In this document: positions 32,729 through 40,630 of the stretch, in pieces
How positions within the stretch are numbered: the stretch's first letter is position 1
Layout: every line of letters begins with the position of its first letter
Source of the DNA: a virus
IMG/VR virus record: IMGVR_UViG_3300032220_000952
Location: 1-60,261 of that record
Strand: one strand, 5' to 3'
DNA length: 60,261 bases
The notes under the pieces: model-generated
Database searches by the model: none
Seen by the model: only the letters and a program-made list of their open reading frames with translations
What the model was told of the DNA's origin: nothing
Program-made: the position numbers and the translations under genes

Positions 32729-33307
32729 TTAAAAAAGTTTTAATAAATCGTTAAATCTTGATTGTACTAATGATTCAAATATACGAACTTTTTTCTCAGG
32801 AACAAAGTGGTCTACCACTAATTTTGTTTTAATGTTTATGTTTGGGTATTTTGATTTAAGTTTATTTACCGCTTGAATGTTTGATGGAGAATCATCCATA
32901 AAGGCTATGTCGGTATATCCTTTTTCTATATGCTTTTCAATCCAATCTGCTTTATCTTTTGGATTATTACTACCCAACGCAACAGGATATACATCTAAAC
33001 CTAATTGGGTTTTAAAAAAGTGTCTAATTGGAAATCCTAAAGACCTGGCCGTCAATATAGTTACTTTTTTGGATGGGTTTGATAGCATTCTTTTTAGTAA
33101 TTCTACATTCTTTTTAATTAATTTTGGTTCTTTTAAGAGTTTGTTGAATTCCCCAAAATCAAACTTATCGCCGGGTTTTTCCTTATAAACAGCATATTCA
33201 CCTGGTGTAAGCATGGATTCTTTTCCATCTGAATCGATTACCCTTATTTTAGAAGATGTCTTTACTAAAGTATCATCTAAATCAAATATTCTTAAAACTT
33301 TTCCCAT
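32729..33307 (-). CDS. HAD-family phosphatase
   Basis: This 192-residue protein carries F-D-L-D-D-T-L-V-K (motif I, near 9-15), V-T-I-L-T-A-R-S near 81 (motif II), and M-D-D-S-P-S-N-I near 138 (motif IV). It resembles the HAD phosphatases seen in T4-like marine phages. The substrate is unknown. Its own promoter at 33313-33343 ends 6 bases before the ATG. Confidence 0.8.
   Translation of the reverse strand: MGKVLRIFDLDDTLVKTSSKIRVIDSDGKESMLTPGEYAVYKEKPGDKFDFGEFNKLLKEPKLIKKNVELLKRMLSNPSKKVTILTARSLGFPIRHFFKTQLGLDVYPVALGSNNPKDKADWIEKHIEKGYTDIAFMDDSPSNIQAVNKLKSKYPNINIKTKLVVDHFVPEKKVRIFESLVQSRFNDLLKLF
32776..32805 (-). promoter_or_regulatory. Internal Bacteroidota-type promoter in a HAD gene
   Basis: TTG (32803-32805) precedes TATATTTG (32776-32783) by 19 bases. 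It could drive the small gene at 32503-32718 and the ClpS-like gene. Position inside a coding sequence lowers confidence. Confidence 0.4.
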
Positions 33308-33312
33308 ACATA

Positions 33313-33343
33313 TAAATATACAAAAGAAAGTTTAATTATCCAA
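33313..33343 (-). promoter_or_regulatory. Bacteroidota-type promoter of the HAD gene
   Basis: TTG (33341-33343) and TATATTTA (33313-33320) are 20 bases apart, with the -7 element ending 6 bases from the ATG at 33307. Confidence 0.7.
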
Positions 33344-33348
33344 ACTTT

Positions 33349-33678
33349 TTAGAAACTTATTTTTGGGCTGGTTGTTCCGAAGCTATCTTTTCTCATAATA
33401 GTTTTTGCAATAAGTTTATTAGCTCTCTTCATAAATGGGATGTTTATGTTTGTTTTACTATCGTAAGCCACTATTTCATCATACTTTTTCATAAAATCTA
33501 AAAAAGACTGTTTATTTTTGGATAATCTTTTGAAAAATCCAATTAATTCGGCCTGAGATATCTCTTTTTTGTTTCTTGGGTCTTGCAACCTATCAAAAAA
33601 GTGCTTATCGGTTAAAACTATATCTATTGGGTTAAACTGAGAATCTGCGTAATTATCAACCCGTATCAAATCACTCAT
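33349..33678 (-). CDS. Phage protein that may be the -1 frameshift extension of the DUF5661-like gene
   Basis: The ATG at 33678 gives 109 residues with H-F-F-D-R-L-Q-D-P-R-N and I-P-F-M-K-R, motifs that I associate with marine T4-like phage proteins. The same frame is open far upstream: codons from about 33831 to 33679 read N-E-D-W-S-K-K-Y, then C-N-N-P-K-G-F-S-Q-K-A-H-C-A-G-R-K-A-R-Q, so no independent start is required. At 33821-33831 the upstream gene meets this frame at a run of nine A. A -1 shift would give one continuous protein of about 370 residues. Independent translation is the alternative. Confidence 0.7.
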   Translation of the reverse strand: MSDLIRVDNYADSQFNPIDIVLTDKHFFDRLQDPRNKKEISQAELIGFFKRLSKNKQSFLDFMKKYDEIVAYDSKTNINIPFMKRANKLIAKTIMRKDSFGTTSPKISF

Positions 33679-33782
33679 TGGTATTTCGTTTAATGATTTT
33701 GATTTAGTATCCTCACCCCTCTGTCTTGCTTTTCTTCCTGCACAATGCGCCTTTTGGGAAAATCCTTTTGGGTTATTACAAT

Positions 33783-34478
33783 CTATGGATTTTTTGTATT
33801 TTTTAGACCAATCCTCATTGACTTTTTTTTTAAAAGTTCAATAACCATATTTTCAATAGTTTTTAACTTATCGTAATATTTCGGGTCCTCAAAGATGTGG
33901 TCTTTTGCAATCTCAAATGCGACTTTTTTATCATCCGTATGTTCCATCTCCACTTTCACACCTTTAGCAATTTGAGATTTTATTTCATCCACACCAATAC
34001 CATGCTTTTTTGCCAAATCATTTAAAGAATACTTATCTGCCATTCCACCAGGAAAAGCATCTTCAAAAACTGATGGTGTTTTTATTTTAGCCCAACCACC
34101 GCCTGGTACATCAAATACACGAGATGGAATAGGGATTATACCATCCTTTGGTAACTTACTCCAATACTGCCTATCAATATGTATTACCCGTACCATATAA
34201 CTTCTGGTTCTATTATCAGCACCAACCATTTCTACTTCAACAGGTACAGGCACACCACCAATCTTTAACTTACCTTTGTATATACTACCTTTAGTATGTT
34301 TTGCTTCCTCTATACCAGCTTCGGGTGAAGGTGTTGGTGCAGGAGTTGGTTCTTCTGCGGGTGGTTCTTCTTCTTTTTTCTGAAGCAGGTCTATTGGAAA
34401 AGCATAGGTGTATCCACCACATCTCTTCCTAAACTCTTGTTCAGTTTCACCCTTTAGTTTTGAGGAGCACGTCGCCAT
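33783..34478 (-). CDS. DUF5661-like protein with candidate -1 frameshift site
   Basis: This 231-residue protein has an acidic, Pro/Glu-rich linker (about 35-55), a beta domain with K-G-S-I-Y-K-G-K-L-K-I-G-G and S-Y-M-V-R-V-I-H-I, and a helical part G-I-G-V-D-E-I-K with E-H-T-D-D-K-K-V-A-F-E-I-A and F-E-D-P-K-Y-Y, close to DUF5661. In-frame codons TTA-AAA-AAA-AAG near 33821 contain the classic A-AAA-AAG slippery heptamer; the zero frame stops about 13 codons later. It overlaps the upstream gene by 32 bases. Confidence 0.7.
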   Translation of the reverse strand: MATCSSKLKGETEQEFRKRCGGYTYAFPIDLLQKKEEEPPAEEPTPAPTPSPEAGIEEAKHTKGSIYKGKLKIGGVPVPVEVEMVGADNRTRSYMVRVIHIDRQYWSKLPKDGIIPIPSRVFDVPGGGWAKIKTPSVFEDAFPGGMADKYSLNDLAKKHGIGVDEIKSQIAKGVKVEMEHTDDKKVAFEIAKDHIFEDPKYYDKLKTIENMVIELLKKKSMRIGLKNTKNP

Positions 34479-35184
34479 TTTTTGTAATCCTTATATTTTC
34501 TTTTATAAATTTAGATATTGTTAGTTTGGATTCCACCAACTTTTCAATTTTCTCTCCTAAAGGTCTACCAATTGTCATTGATACATAAAATCCAATCGCA
34601 TCTACAATTCCAGTACCATCCCAATCAGATAAAGTTGCTATTGTAGGTCCAACCTCATACTCATATTTTTCAATAAGTTTTTCTTCATCACTCCCATTAT
34701 AAATTGCGGTTGGGAACAACGAAGCAACTTTTTTAGATTCGGAACGAAAGTTAGCATCCCTCAAAGCACCTATCAATATATGCTTTACTGCGAATTGATG
34801 TTCCGAACTACCTGGCTTTAAATTATTAAGTTTTCTTTTTAATAGTTGAGATACTTTTAAGTTTAGTTCACGATTTAATTCGTTTATACTACCCTCTTTT
34901 ATTATTGCTTTTAAATGCTTTTTGTATAAGTGCGCAAGAAATGGTATTAGTTCTTTTACCATTTTATCTTTATCAGCATCGGATACGGGTTTACCCATTT
35001 TCCGTTGTCTATCCAATGCTTTTTGGTATGATGTGTTAGTTCTACCACCTGTATCTTTATTTTGGTATGTAAATGATATTGGTGTATTGTAGATAGCATT
35101 GTATGCCTGGTCTTCTAAATTATTCTTTGTTATTACCAAAGCCTCTTTTAGAGGTTTTTCATTTTGTTCACATCCACAGCCCAT
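34447..35184 (-). CDS. Virion-like protein with Cys-rich N-terminus
   Basis: This 245-residue protein begins M-G-C-G-C-E-Q-N-E-K-P-L-K-E-A, which includes an L-K-E/A match to the head-protease rule, and is helical with Lys/Arg-rich centres. It also contains N-T-S-Y-Q-K-A-L-D-R-Q-R-K-M-G-K. A ribosome-binding site (AGAAAGG) precedes the ATG. No family was recognised. Position between holin and DUF5661 suggests a late gene. Confidence 0.5.
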   Translation of the reverse strand: MGCGCEQNEKPLKEALVITKNNLEDQAYNAIYNTPISFTYQNKDTGGRTNTSYQKALDRQRKMGKPVSDADKDKMVKELIPFLAHLYKKHLKAIIKEGSINELNRELNLKVSQLLKRKLNNLKPGSSEHQFAVKHILIGALRDANFRSESKKVASLFPTAIYNGSDEEKLIEKYEYEVGPTIATLSDWDGTGIVDAIGFYVSMTIGRPLGEKIEKLVESKLTISKFIKENIRITKNGDVLLKTKG

Positions 35185-35186
35185 AT

Positions 35187-35630
35187 TTATACCTTTCTTA
35201 TTCCTTTATGATTATCTATTTTATCAAGTATTTCATTTAACAAGCTCATCTTTATGTATCCAGCCATAGATGCGTTTTTAAGTGCGCTTATTAATTGAAA
35301 CACCATAAATGGAACAACGATTACTTCACTCAGCCACCCCGTACCATTAAATCCTTTTTCAACTATTAATATTGTGGATAGTATCATTATCCAAACAAAT
35401 GTATTTCTTAACACACTTAGTGCTTTATGTGTTTTAAATCCCTCTCTTTTTGAACCGGCGATTATTCCAAATATACCATCTAAAAACATTACACCAATTA
35501 CTGCGGTGTATTGGTCTTGATTGTTCATATATAGATTAAGAAAATAACTGCATATAAAAGCACATAAGCCTGATATGGATGTTATTGTTAATATCAACGG
35601 GTTGGTGAGTATTTGTAATTTACTTGTCAT
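35187..35630 (-). CDS. Phage holin-family protein
   Basis: This 147-residue protein has four hydrophobic spans (about 12-34, 41-57, 71-90, 98-116) and a K-R-E-G-F-K-T-H-K loop. The central F-L-D-G-I-F-G-I-I-A-G-S matches the phage holin family with a D-x-x-x-G-x-x-x-A core. It should make the inner-membrane hole for the endolysin encoded just upstream in the transcript. The lysis set is endolysin, two coiled-coil membrane proteins and this holin. Confidence 0.75.
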   Translation of the reverse strand: MTSKLQILTNPLILTITSISGLCAFICSYFLNLYMNNQDQYTAVIGVMFLDGIFGIIAGSKREGFKTHKALSVLRNTFVWIMILSTILIVEKGFNGTGWLSEVIVVPFMVFQLISALKNASMAGYIKMSLLNEILDKIDNHKGIRKV

Positions 35631-35631
35631 A

Positions 35632-36018
35632 CTATTCGTTCTTTAGTTTTTGTATTTCCGTTCTTAATAAATATTCTTCTACACTATCGTTCCACTTTTT
35701 CAAACGTATCATTTCAATCTTTTTTTCAACAACAAATTCCAAAGAATCAGCTTTCGTTTTTGCTTTTCTAGCTTTTTCGTATTTTATTTTTTTAGTGGGG
35801 GTGTATGCTGAATCACTCTGTCTAATAAATTCCTCTTCAATTATCTTTTCCCTACTTTGTGATATGTTATCAATCTCCCCTTCTAACCCAGATATTTTAT
35901 CTAGCAAAGCGGATTCAACATCTAAAAAGTTTTTTTCGGCACGCATATAACCATAATTATATCCCGCTATCCCACCAATAAAGGCAATTATTAATATGTA
36001 AAATTTTTCTAATCGCAT
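35632..36018 (-). CDS. Spanin-like inner membrane coiled-coil protein
   Basis: This 128-residue protein has one N-terminal transmembrane helix (I-L-I-I-A-F-I-G-G-I-A-G-Y) and a long coiled coil (about 30-70 and 85-125). This layout equals an i-spanin subunit. It overlaps the previous gene by 10 bases, and its stop lies 1 base before the holin start. The partner o-spanin is not evident; the lipoprotein at 30811 could serve but is distant. Confidence 0.55.
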   Translation of the reverse strand: MRLEKFYILIIAFIGGIAGYNYGYMRAEKNFLDVESALLDKISGLEGEIDNISQSREKIIEEEFIRQSDSAYTPTKKIKYEKARKAKTKADSLEFVVEKKIEMIRLKKWNDSVEEYLLRTEIQKLKNE

Positions 36019-36221
36019 TCTTCTACTAATTTAACTACAGTTTGTTGTAATTTTTCAACATCCTGCTCTAATTTATTAATTCTAACTTTCTGAGCTTCTA
36101 TTTGTTCTTTGTAAACCATCCTATTATCAACATACAAAAAAACGATCCCCACCAAAACCAAAAACATAATGGCTTTGATGGGGTCTTTTATAAAATCCTC
36201 AAATGATATAGGAAATTTCAT
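36009..36221 (-). CDS. Small membrane coiled-coil protein
   Basis: This 70-residue protein has one transmembrane helix (A-I-M-F-L-V-L-V-G-I-V-F-L) and a C-terminal coiled coil (I-N-K-L-E-Q-D-V-E-K-L). It is a small version of its neighbour at 35632-36018 and part of the lysis cassette. Role unknown, perhaps an accessory to holin or spanin. Confidence 0.55.
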   Translation of the reverse strand: MKFPISFEDFIKDPIKAIMFLVLVGIVFLYVDNRMVYKEQIEAQKVRINKLEQDVEKLQQTVVKLVEECD

Positions 36222-36224
36222 TTT

Positions 36225-36824
36225 TTATTTAAGTAATGCGTAATATTCTTTAAAGTGTTTGATACGGTCAGGTAAACCAATTGTACCACCATTTACTCTT
36301 TTAGTAATTGCGGTTACATCAGCATCAGTTGCGCCCTTATCTGCGATAGTATTCAAGCCATTGCTAGACCAAAACCAAGCAGCTGATAATAATGGATACT
36401 TTGTTGCTACTAAATCTGGGTTTGCAGCGATATCTTCGTTGATAGCTTTACCAAAAGCTACATAGTTGTTCTTACCTGTCAATTGAATATAACCTCTACC
36501 TCTAAACTTATATCCATCACCACTTACCTCATCACCATTACCCATTCTACCACCATATACTAAGTTAGCAATCTTCTCAGGCTTTCTTTCATATTGAAGA
36601 GCTTTAGCTTCAGTTGGGAAATATTTTTTGAAAATACCCAACAAACCTTTTGCACCATAGTTCAAATTTTCTTGAATGGCTTTAAAACCAGCACTTTCGT
36701 GTCCACATTGTGCTAAAAAGTGAGATAATCTCAAAGCTGAATCAATTTTGAATGTACTCATCACAGACGGGATTTGTCCAATTACTCCATCAGGAACATG
36801 CCCTTTTAACTTATTAATATCCAT
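36225..36824 (-). CDS. GH19 chitinase-fold endolysin
   Basis: This 199-residue muramidase-type enzyme has the GH19 catalytic helix L-A-Q-C-G-H-E-S-A-G-F (Glu43), then E-N-L-N-Y, and G-D-G-Y-K-F-R-G-R-G-Y-I-Q-L-T-G (near 103). No signal peptide is seen, so it requires the holin. The cleavage target is most likely peptidoglycan. A TATTTATA box lies 27 bases before the ATG (36851-36858), consistent with late expression. Confidence 0.92.
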   Translation of the reverse strand: MDINKLKGHVPDGVIGQIPSVMSTFKIDSALRLSHFLAQCGHESAGFKAIQENLNYGAKGLLGIFKKYFPTEAKALQYERKPEKIANLVYGGRMGNGDEVSGDGYKFRGRGYIQLTGKNNYVAFGKAINEDIAANPDLVATKYPLLSAAWFWSSNGLNTIADKGATDADVTAITKRVNGGTIGLPDRIKHFKEYYALLK

Positions 36825-36864
36825 AAATTATCCTTTCGTTTTGTTACTTATATAAATATGATTT

Positions 36865-37266
36865 TTATCGTAAAAAAGATTTAAAAACAGTTTCTTTTGC
36901 AACACCTAACAAAATATGCCCTACAAAAAATGATGCTGCCGGCCAAAAACCATAAACAGCAAACCCAAAACACACAGAAAGAACTTTCATCATCTGAAAA
37001 AAGTGTTCTGCATCACTAAATCCTACGAATAAGGTTGAACCATATGGATATCTTTCTGCTTTAGGCATTGGAACACCAAAGTGATACCATTTTTTTTCAT
37101 ATGGTAGTGGATTACCATCTTTATCTAATTTCCATTTACCCTTCCAAGAGTTTTTTGTATTCCATTTTTCATACTTACCTTTCCAATTATTTGAAATACA
37201 CTCATCTTCAAGTTCATTGAAGAACATAAACAAAAAACCAGCAACTAATATAACTAATAATTCCAT
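36865..37266 (-). CDS. Membrane protein with Trp/Lys-rich loop
   Basis: This 133-residue protein has hydrophobic segments at the start (about 2-17) and end (about 95-122). Between them lies a Trp/Lys-rich repeat-like loop (W-K-G-K-Y-E-K-W, then W-K-G-K-W-K-L) and P-Y-E-K-K-W-Y-H. The loop could face the periplasm or bind glycan. It resembles no family that I can name. It lies between the exported-protein cluster and the endolysin. Confidence 0.6.
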   Translation of the reverse strand: MELLVILVAGFLFMFFNELEDECISNNWKGKYEKWNTKNSWKGKWKLDKDGNPLPYEKKWYHFGVPMPKAERYPYGSTLFVGFSDAEHFFQMMKVLSVCFGFAVYGFWPAASFFVGHILLGVAKETVFKSFLR

Positions 37267-37280
37267 ATTTACTCCTTTTT

Positions 37281-37682
37281 TTATTTTTTAAATGCGGATT
37301 CTAATGATTTTCTTAAAGCAGAACTAAATTCGGTTCTTTCAAATGGTAGGTTTTCATCTTGCAATTGTAAAATCGTAGAAGATACTGATGTTTTGTTTGT
37401 ACCTTCCCCAAAATACTCTTTACCATCCATCGTTATTTTAGTTTTTACAACAGTTTTCTTTTGCTTAAATTCAAATGGACCCACTCTAATACCTTTCGTT
37501 GGTGCTTCAATTGATAAAATTTCTACAGTTACTGGTCTACCATCATCGCAGAGTGCGTATTTATCATTTACCAATTCAGTAACGATTTGTTTTGCACCAT
37601 AAGTTAATTTTGTATCAGGCACTCCATTCATATGAGCAAGTGTGATAACGCTTGAAATAAAGTAACATACTATTGTGTTCAT
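37281..37682 (-). CDS. Exported small protein in the CsgG cluster
   Basis: This 133-residue protein begins M-N-T-I-V-C-Y-F-I-S-S-V-I-T-L-A-H, a likely signal peptide. The mature part is mostly beta (V-T-V-E-I-L-S-I then V-V-K-T-K-I-T-M) with a C-terminal helix (S-A-L-R-K-S-L-E-S). Size (about 130) and position recall CsgE/CsgF-type curli accessory proteins, but no signature is visible, so this is only a hypothesis. Confidence 0.5.
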   Translation of the reverse strand: MNTIVCYFISSVITLAHMNGVPDTKLTYGAKQIVTELVNDKYALCDDGRPVTVEILSIEAPTKGIRVGPFEFKQKKTVVKTKITMDGKEYFGEGTNKTSVSSTILQLQDENLPFERTEFSSALRKSLESAFKK

Positions 37683-37694
37683 TGTGTTCTCCGT

Positions 37695-39410
37695 TTAATA
37701 AGTTAAAGTTGATTGATTTGTAAATCCTGGTGATAATAAATATAGGTTTGTTGTACCTCCACTCAAAGGAGTAAAAGTATAGGTAGATTGAACTCCGGGT
37801 ATTGAATTTCTTAAATCGGTTGTGCTGGTGGTTAAGGTTGTCCATTGTGAGTTTGTGAATAGTAAAGTTCTTTTAGTATAAGCCAATCCATTCACCCATT
37901 TGATTATTGTGTTTATATCACCAATCGTAATATTATTATCACCATTTAATTCATATTTGTGGTAGTGGTAAGACCTGAGTGGTGTTCTTTGTAAGATAAT
38001 ATCATCAACTCCTACAAAATCAATAGAAGATAGATTTGAGGTTGTAGTTGGGATTACTACTTCAATATACCATTCATCTCCGTTTGTTATTGGCTGTGAA
38101 AATGAATATTCCCCTAAAGTGTTTGTTGTAGATGTGGTTTGTTGAGTCCAAGGAGTGAATGTTGGTGCTAATACACCCAACTCCGATGTTTGTAATGAAT
38201 AGGTACTTTGATTGGGTCTTTTCCAAACAACAGCCAATCCATCACCCCCACCATATTCTTGCATCCTTGCTCTAAAAGTGTATTGAGTCCCCGCTACTAA
38301 GTTTATATTCCCATATATCGGCCCACTCATTCCGTGTCCACCATAATAACTTACTACAAAAGTTCCACCAATGAATAAATCACTACCATCATCTGAATTT
38401 ATACCAAATGAGTATGTCCCACTTACAGCAGGTATAAATGTCCCCGTAACTTCAACCGAATAGTAATCTCCATTATTGGGAACAGTTGCACCTGCATTTC
38501 TTATAGTTGTAAATGTATTAAAGTTTAAGCAAGTTGTTGTAGGTAATGTCCCCGACCATCTGAGTTGAGTATTCGTAAAGGTTGTATTGAACAATCTATC
38601 AAATTCAGTTGTGTTCGTTGGATGCGCCACATATTGTGATGTGTTTCCATTTCCAGCATGCGTTGAAAAAACCTTTACATCCATCACATTAGATAATCCA
38701 ATTGTTTGACCCCTCTTAAAAAGTTTTGTAAGTATGTTTGAAACAGGTACATCGTTTTCAGTTCTGATAATGCCTGAGTGTGTAAAAGGTATGAAGGGTG
38801 TAAACAATACAGATGAATTAGAAGTCGGACTCCAATTAACACCATTTCTACCGGTTGTTGTGATTATTTGTGAGTTATTGTTGTTTGATATCCCTTGAAG
38901 AGATGCACCAGAAGAACACCCCGGATGTGTACTGACATTTATTTGTATTGTATTTGTTGTTTCTGATAATACGATTTGAAAATCCGTAAAAAGTGTGGTG
39001 CTGGAATTACAGCTATAATAACCTATATGATAACTTACAACAAATTTTCGGTTTGGAGATGAACCAATAGTTTGGTATCTTACAAAGTAACCAGAGATTG
39101 GAAATAAATCCATAGCATTGGCATGAATACCATTACTTACTACACTATTAGGCGAACCACCAACAATATCACCACCTGCATTTGTAAAAGATATCCATCC
39201 GTTAGAACATATGTTGACGGTTGTAAAATTTGTTCCCCAATAACTGAATGTAAAACCTATTGGTAAATTAGATATAGTTTGGTCATCCCCTAAAGTTAAA
39301 GCAGTCCCAGCAGTTGATTCGTATGAGTAGGTGGGTGTTGATTGAGTATAACTCATTTGCCCAAATACCGAAAATGGTAGTAATAGTAATAATATCAACT
39401 TTTTCATCAT
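37695..39410 (-). CDS. Exported PA14-domain protein with dockerin-like repeat
   Basis: This 571-residue protein begins with a Bacteroidota signal peptide (M-M-K-K-L-I-L-L-L-L-L-P-F-S-V-F-G-Q). Residues about 310-405 form a PA14-type domain (T-G-T-F-I-P-A-V-S-G-T-Y-S-F, then S-D-D-G-S-D-L-F-I-G-G and A-G-T-Q-Y-T-F-R-A-R), usually carbohydrate-binding. Residues 487-508 are dockerin-like (N-G-D-N-N-I-T-I-G-D-I-N). The first 250 residues are beta-rich. The start overlaps the preceding gene as ATGA. It could be an adhesin or glycan-binding surface protein. Confidence 0.8.
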   Translation of the reverse strand: MMKKLILLLLLPFSVFGQMSYTQSTPTYSYESTAGTALTLGDDQTISNLPIGFTFSYWGTNFTTVNICSNGWISFTNAGGDIVGGSPNSVVSNGIHANAMDLFPISGYFVRYQTIGSSPNRKFVVSYHIGYYSCNSSTTLFTDFQIVLSETTNTIQINVSTHPGCSSGASLQGISNNNNSQIITTTGRNGVNWSPTSNSSVLFTPFIPFTHSGIIRTENDVPVSNILTKLFKRGQTIGLSNVMDVKVFSTHAGNGNTSQYVAHPTNTTEFDRLFNTTFTNTQLRWSGTLPTTTCLNFNTFTTIRNAGATVPNNGDYYSVEVTGTFIPAVSGTYSFGINSDDGSDLFIGGTFVVSYYGGHGMSGPIYGNINLVAGTQYTFRARMQEYGGGDGLAVVWKRPNQSTYSLQTSELGVLAPTFTPWTQQTTSTTNTLGEYSFSQPITNGDEWYIEVVIPTTTSNLSSIDFVGVDDIILQRTPLRSYHYHKYELNGDNNITIGDINTIIKWVNGLAYTKRTLLFTNSQWTTLTTSTTDLRNSIPGVQSTYTFTPLSGGTTNLYLLSPGFTNQSTLTY

Positions 39411-40630
39411 AACATCAATTTAGTTCCTGTTAATACCTGCCAATTTAAGAATGTTTGATTCAATTGATAAACGCCTGAAAAACTTATAGTCCATTTAAAC
39501 TTATCAGTTACTTTCAAATCGGTATTCACCATTGGTATGAATAAAAATCCACTCTTATACCATTGCCCTGCATAGAAATAAATATAGGGAGAATACACAG
39601 CTAATCCAAGAAAATTAACACCAATTGATTTTCCACCTTTAAAGTTTGTAAATCCCCCACCAATCAAAGACCAATTTCTAAAAGTATTTTTACTAATCTC
39701 ACCCAATGTAAAGGTTGTTCCTCCCATAAGTGTTATCTTATTTATTTTTTGGGCATTGAGTAGGGAAGCAGTTAAAAACCAATCTTCTTTAAAGTTACTC
39801 ATATACGATGTAGAAAATATACCCATATACTCTTTATACTTTAAAGAACCATACCCCGATACATTTAATATGTTTTGTCCAGTTTGATAGTTTATGTTTA
39901 TACCCTTAATAAAGGTTTGTGAGGTATTGACATGAGTTAGAGATGTATTGAATCTGAAATTATCACTACCCTTTTTTGTAATATCTGAATCGTTTCTTAT
40001 TATTACAATATCCCCCGTTGCTATTAAAGCACCATTTGATACTTTGGATGATGATTTACTCTTGCCACCTCCACCACCTCCTCCACCATCACCACTATTT
40101 TCACTTTCACCACCACTTGCCGTTTGTTGGTTTTGTTCTCCCACTACACCACCCTCACTACCTTCAGTTGAGGAACTGCTGTTATTGTTGTTATTATTGC
40201 TTCCACCATCACTTCTCGGTGCGGGTGGGGGTGTGGGTATGCTTCCAACAGAACTGCCGATAGAACTCGCCATAGATACTACTGATGTTAGGTTAGCAAC
40301 TCCTCCCGCAGTTACACTACCTATAAAGTTAGAAACATTATTTGATGCTTCCGCTCCTTCGGCTGCGCAAGGGTTTGAGCCGGGAGGTAAAGCATCTCTG
40401 ATAGATTGTACCCATTGCTCATACGCCCCACCACTCAATTCAGCATAGGTAAATATGCGGTATTGTCCCGCATAAAACATTGTTACTTCAGATGATTGTG
40501 TTTGTAATTGAATTGATTCAGTTCTACCATTACATGGGTTGATATAAGAATAGGTGAAACTCTGAGCGTGTACACTCAAAATTCCACCTATAATTAAGAT
40601 AGTAGTAAGTAGTAGTTTTTTACCAACCAT
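39407..40630 (-). CDS. Exported Gly/Ser-rich protein with C-terminal beta-barrel-like domain
   Basis: The ATG at 40630 is preferred over TTG. The 407-residue product has a signal peptide ending V-H-A-Q, a beta N-terminus, then a low-complexity linker (about 135-200: Asn, Ser, Glu, Gly runs) and a C-terminal domain with alternating strands (I-N-Y-Q-T-G-Q-N-I-L-N-V-S) ending in L-T-G-T-K-L-M-L. The end resembles an outer membrane beta-barrel with a hydrophobic C-terminal strand. It overlaps the CsgG-like gene by 11 bases, so the two may form a unit. Confidence 0.7.
   Translation of the reverse strand: MVGKKLLLTTILIIGGILSVHAQSFTYSYINPCNGRTESIQLQTQSSEVTMFYAGQYRIFTYAELSGGAYEQWVQSIRDALPPGSNPCAAEGAEASNNVSNFIGSVTAGGVANLTSVVSMASSIGSSVGSIPTPPPAPRSDGGSNNNNNNSSSSTEGSEGGVVGEQNQQTASGGESENSGDGGGGGGGGKSKSSSKVSNGALIATGDIVIIRNDSDITKKGSDNFRFNTSLTHVNTSQTFIKGININYQTGQNILNVSGYGSLKYKEYMGIFSTSYMSNFKEDWFLTASLLNAQKINKITLMGGTTFTLGEISKNTFRNWSLIGGGFTNFKGGKSIGVNFLGLAVYSPYIYFYAGQWYKSGFLFIPMVNTDLKVTDKFKWTISFSGVYQLNQTFLNWQVLTGTKLML

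Noticed and set aside
37615-37845. Minus-strand frame of 76 codons overlapping the PA14 gene end
   Set aside because: It is out of frame with the PA14 and exported genes, is rich in His/Arg/Tyr, and has no domain or ribosome-binding site.
39948-40448. Long plus-strand open frame (166 codons) with runs of Leu and Pro
   Set aside because: It is the antisense of the Gly/Ser/Asn-rich linker in the exported protein at 39407-40630, so low-complexity repeats keep the opposite frame open. It has no start context and no homologue-like pattern.
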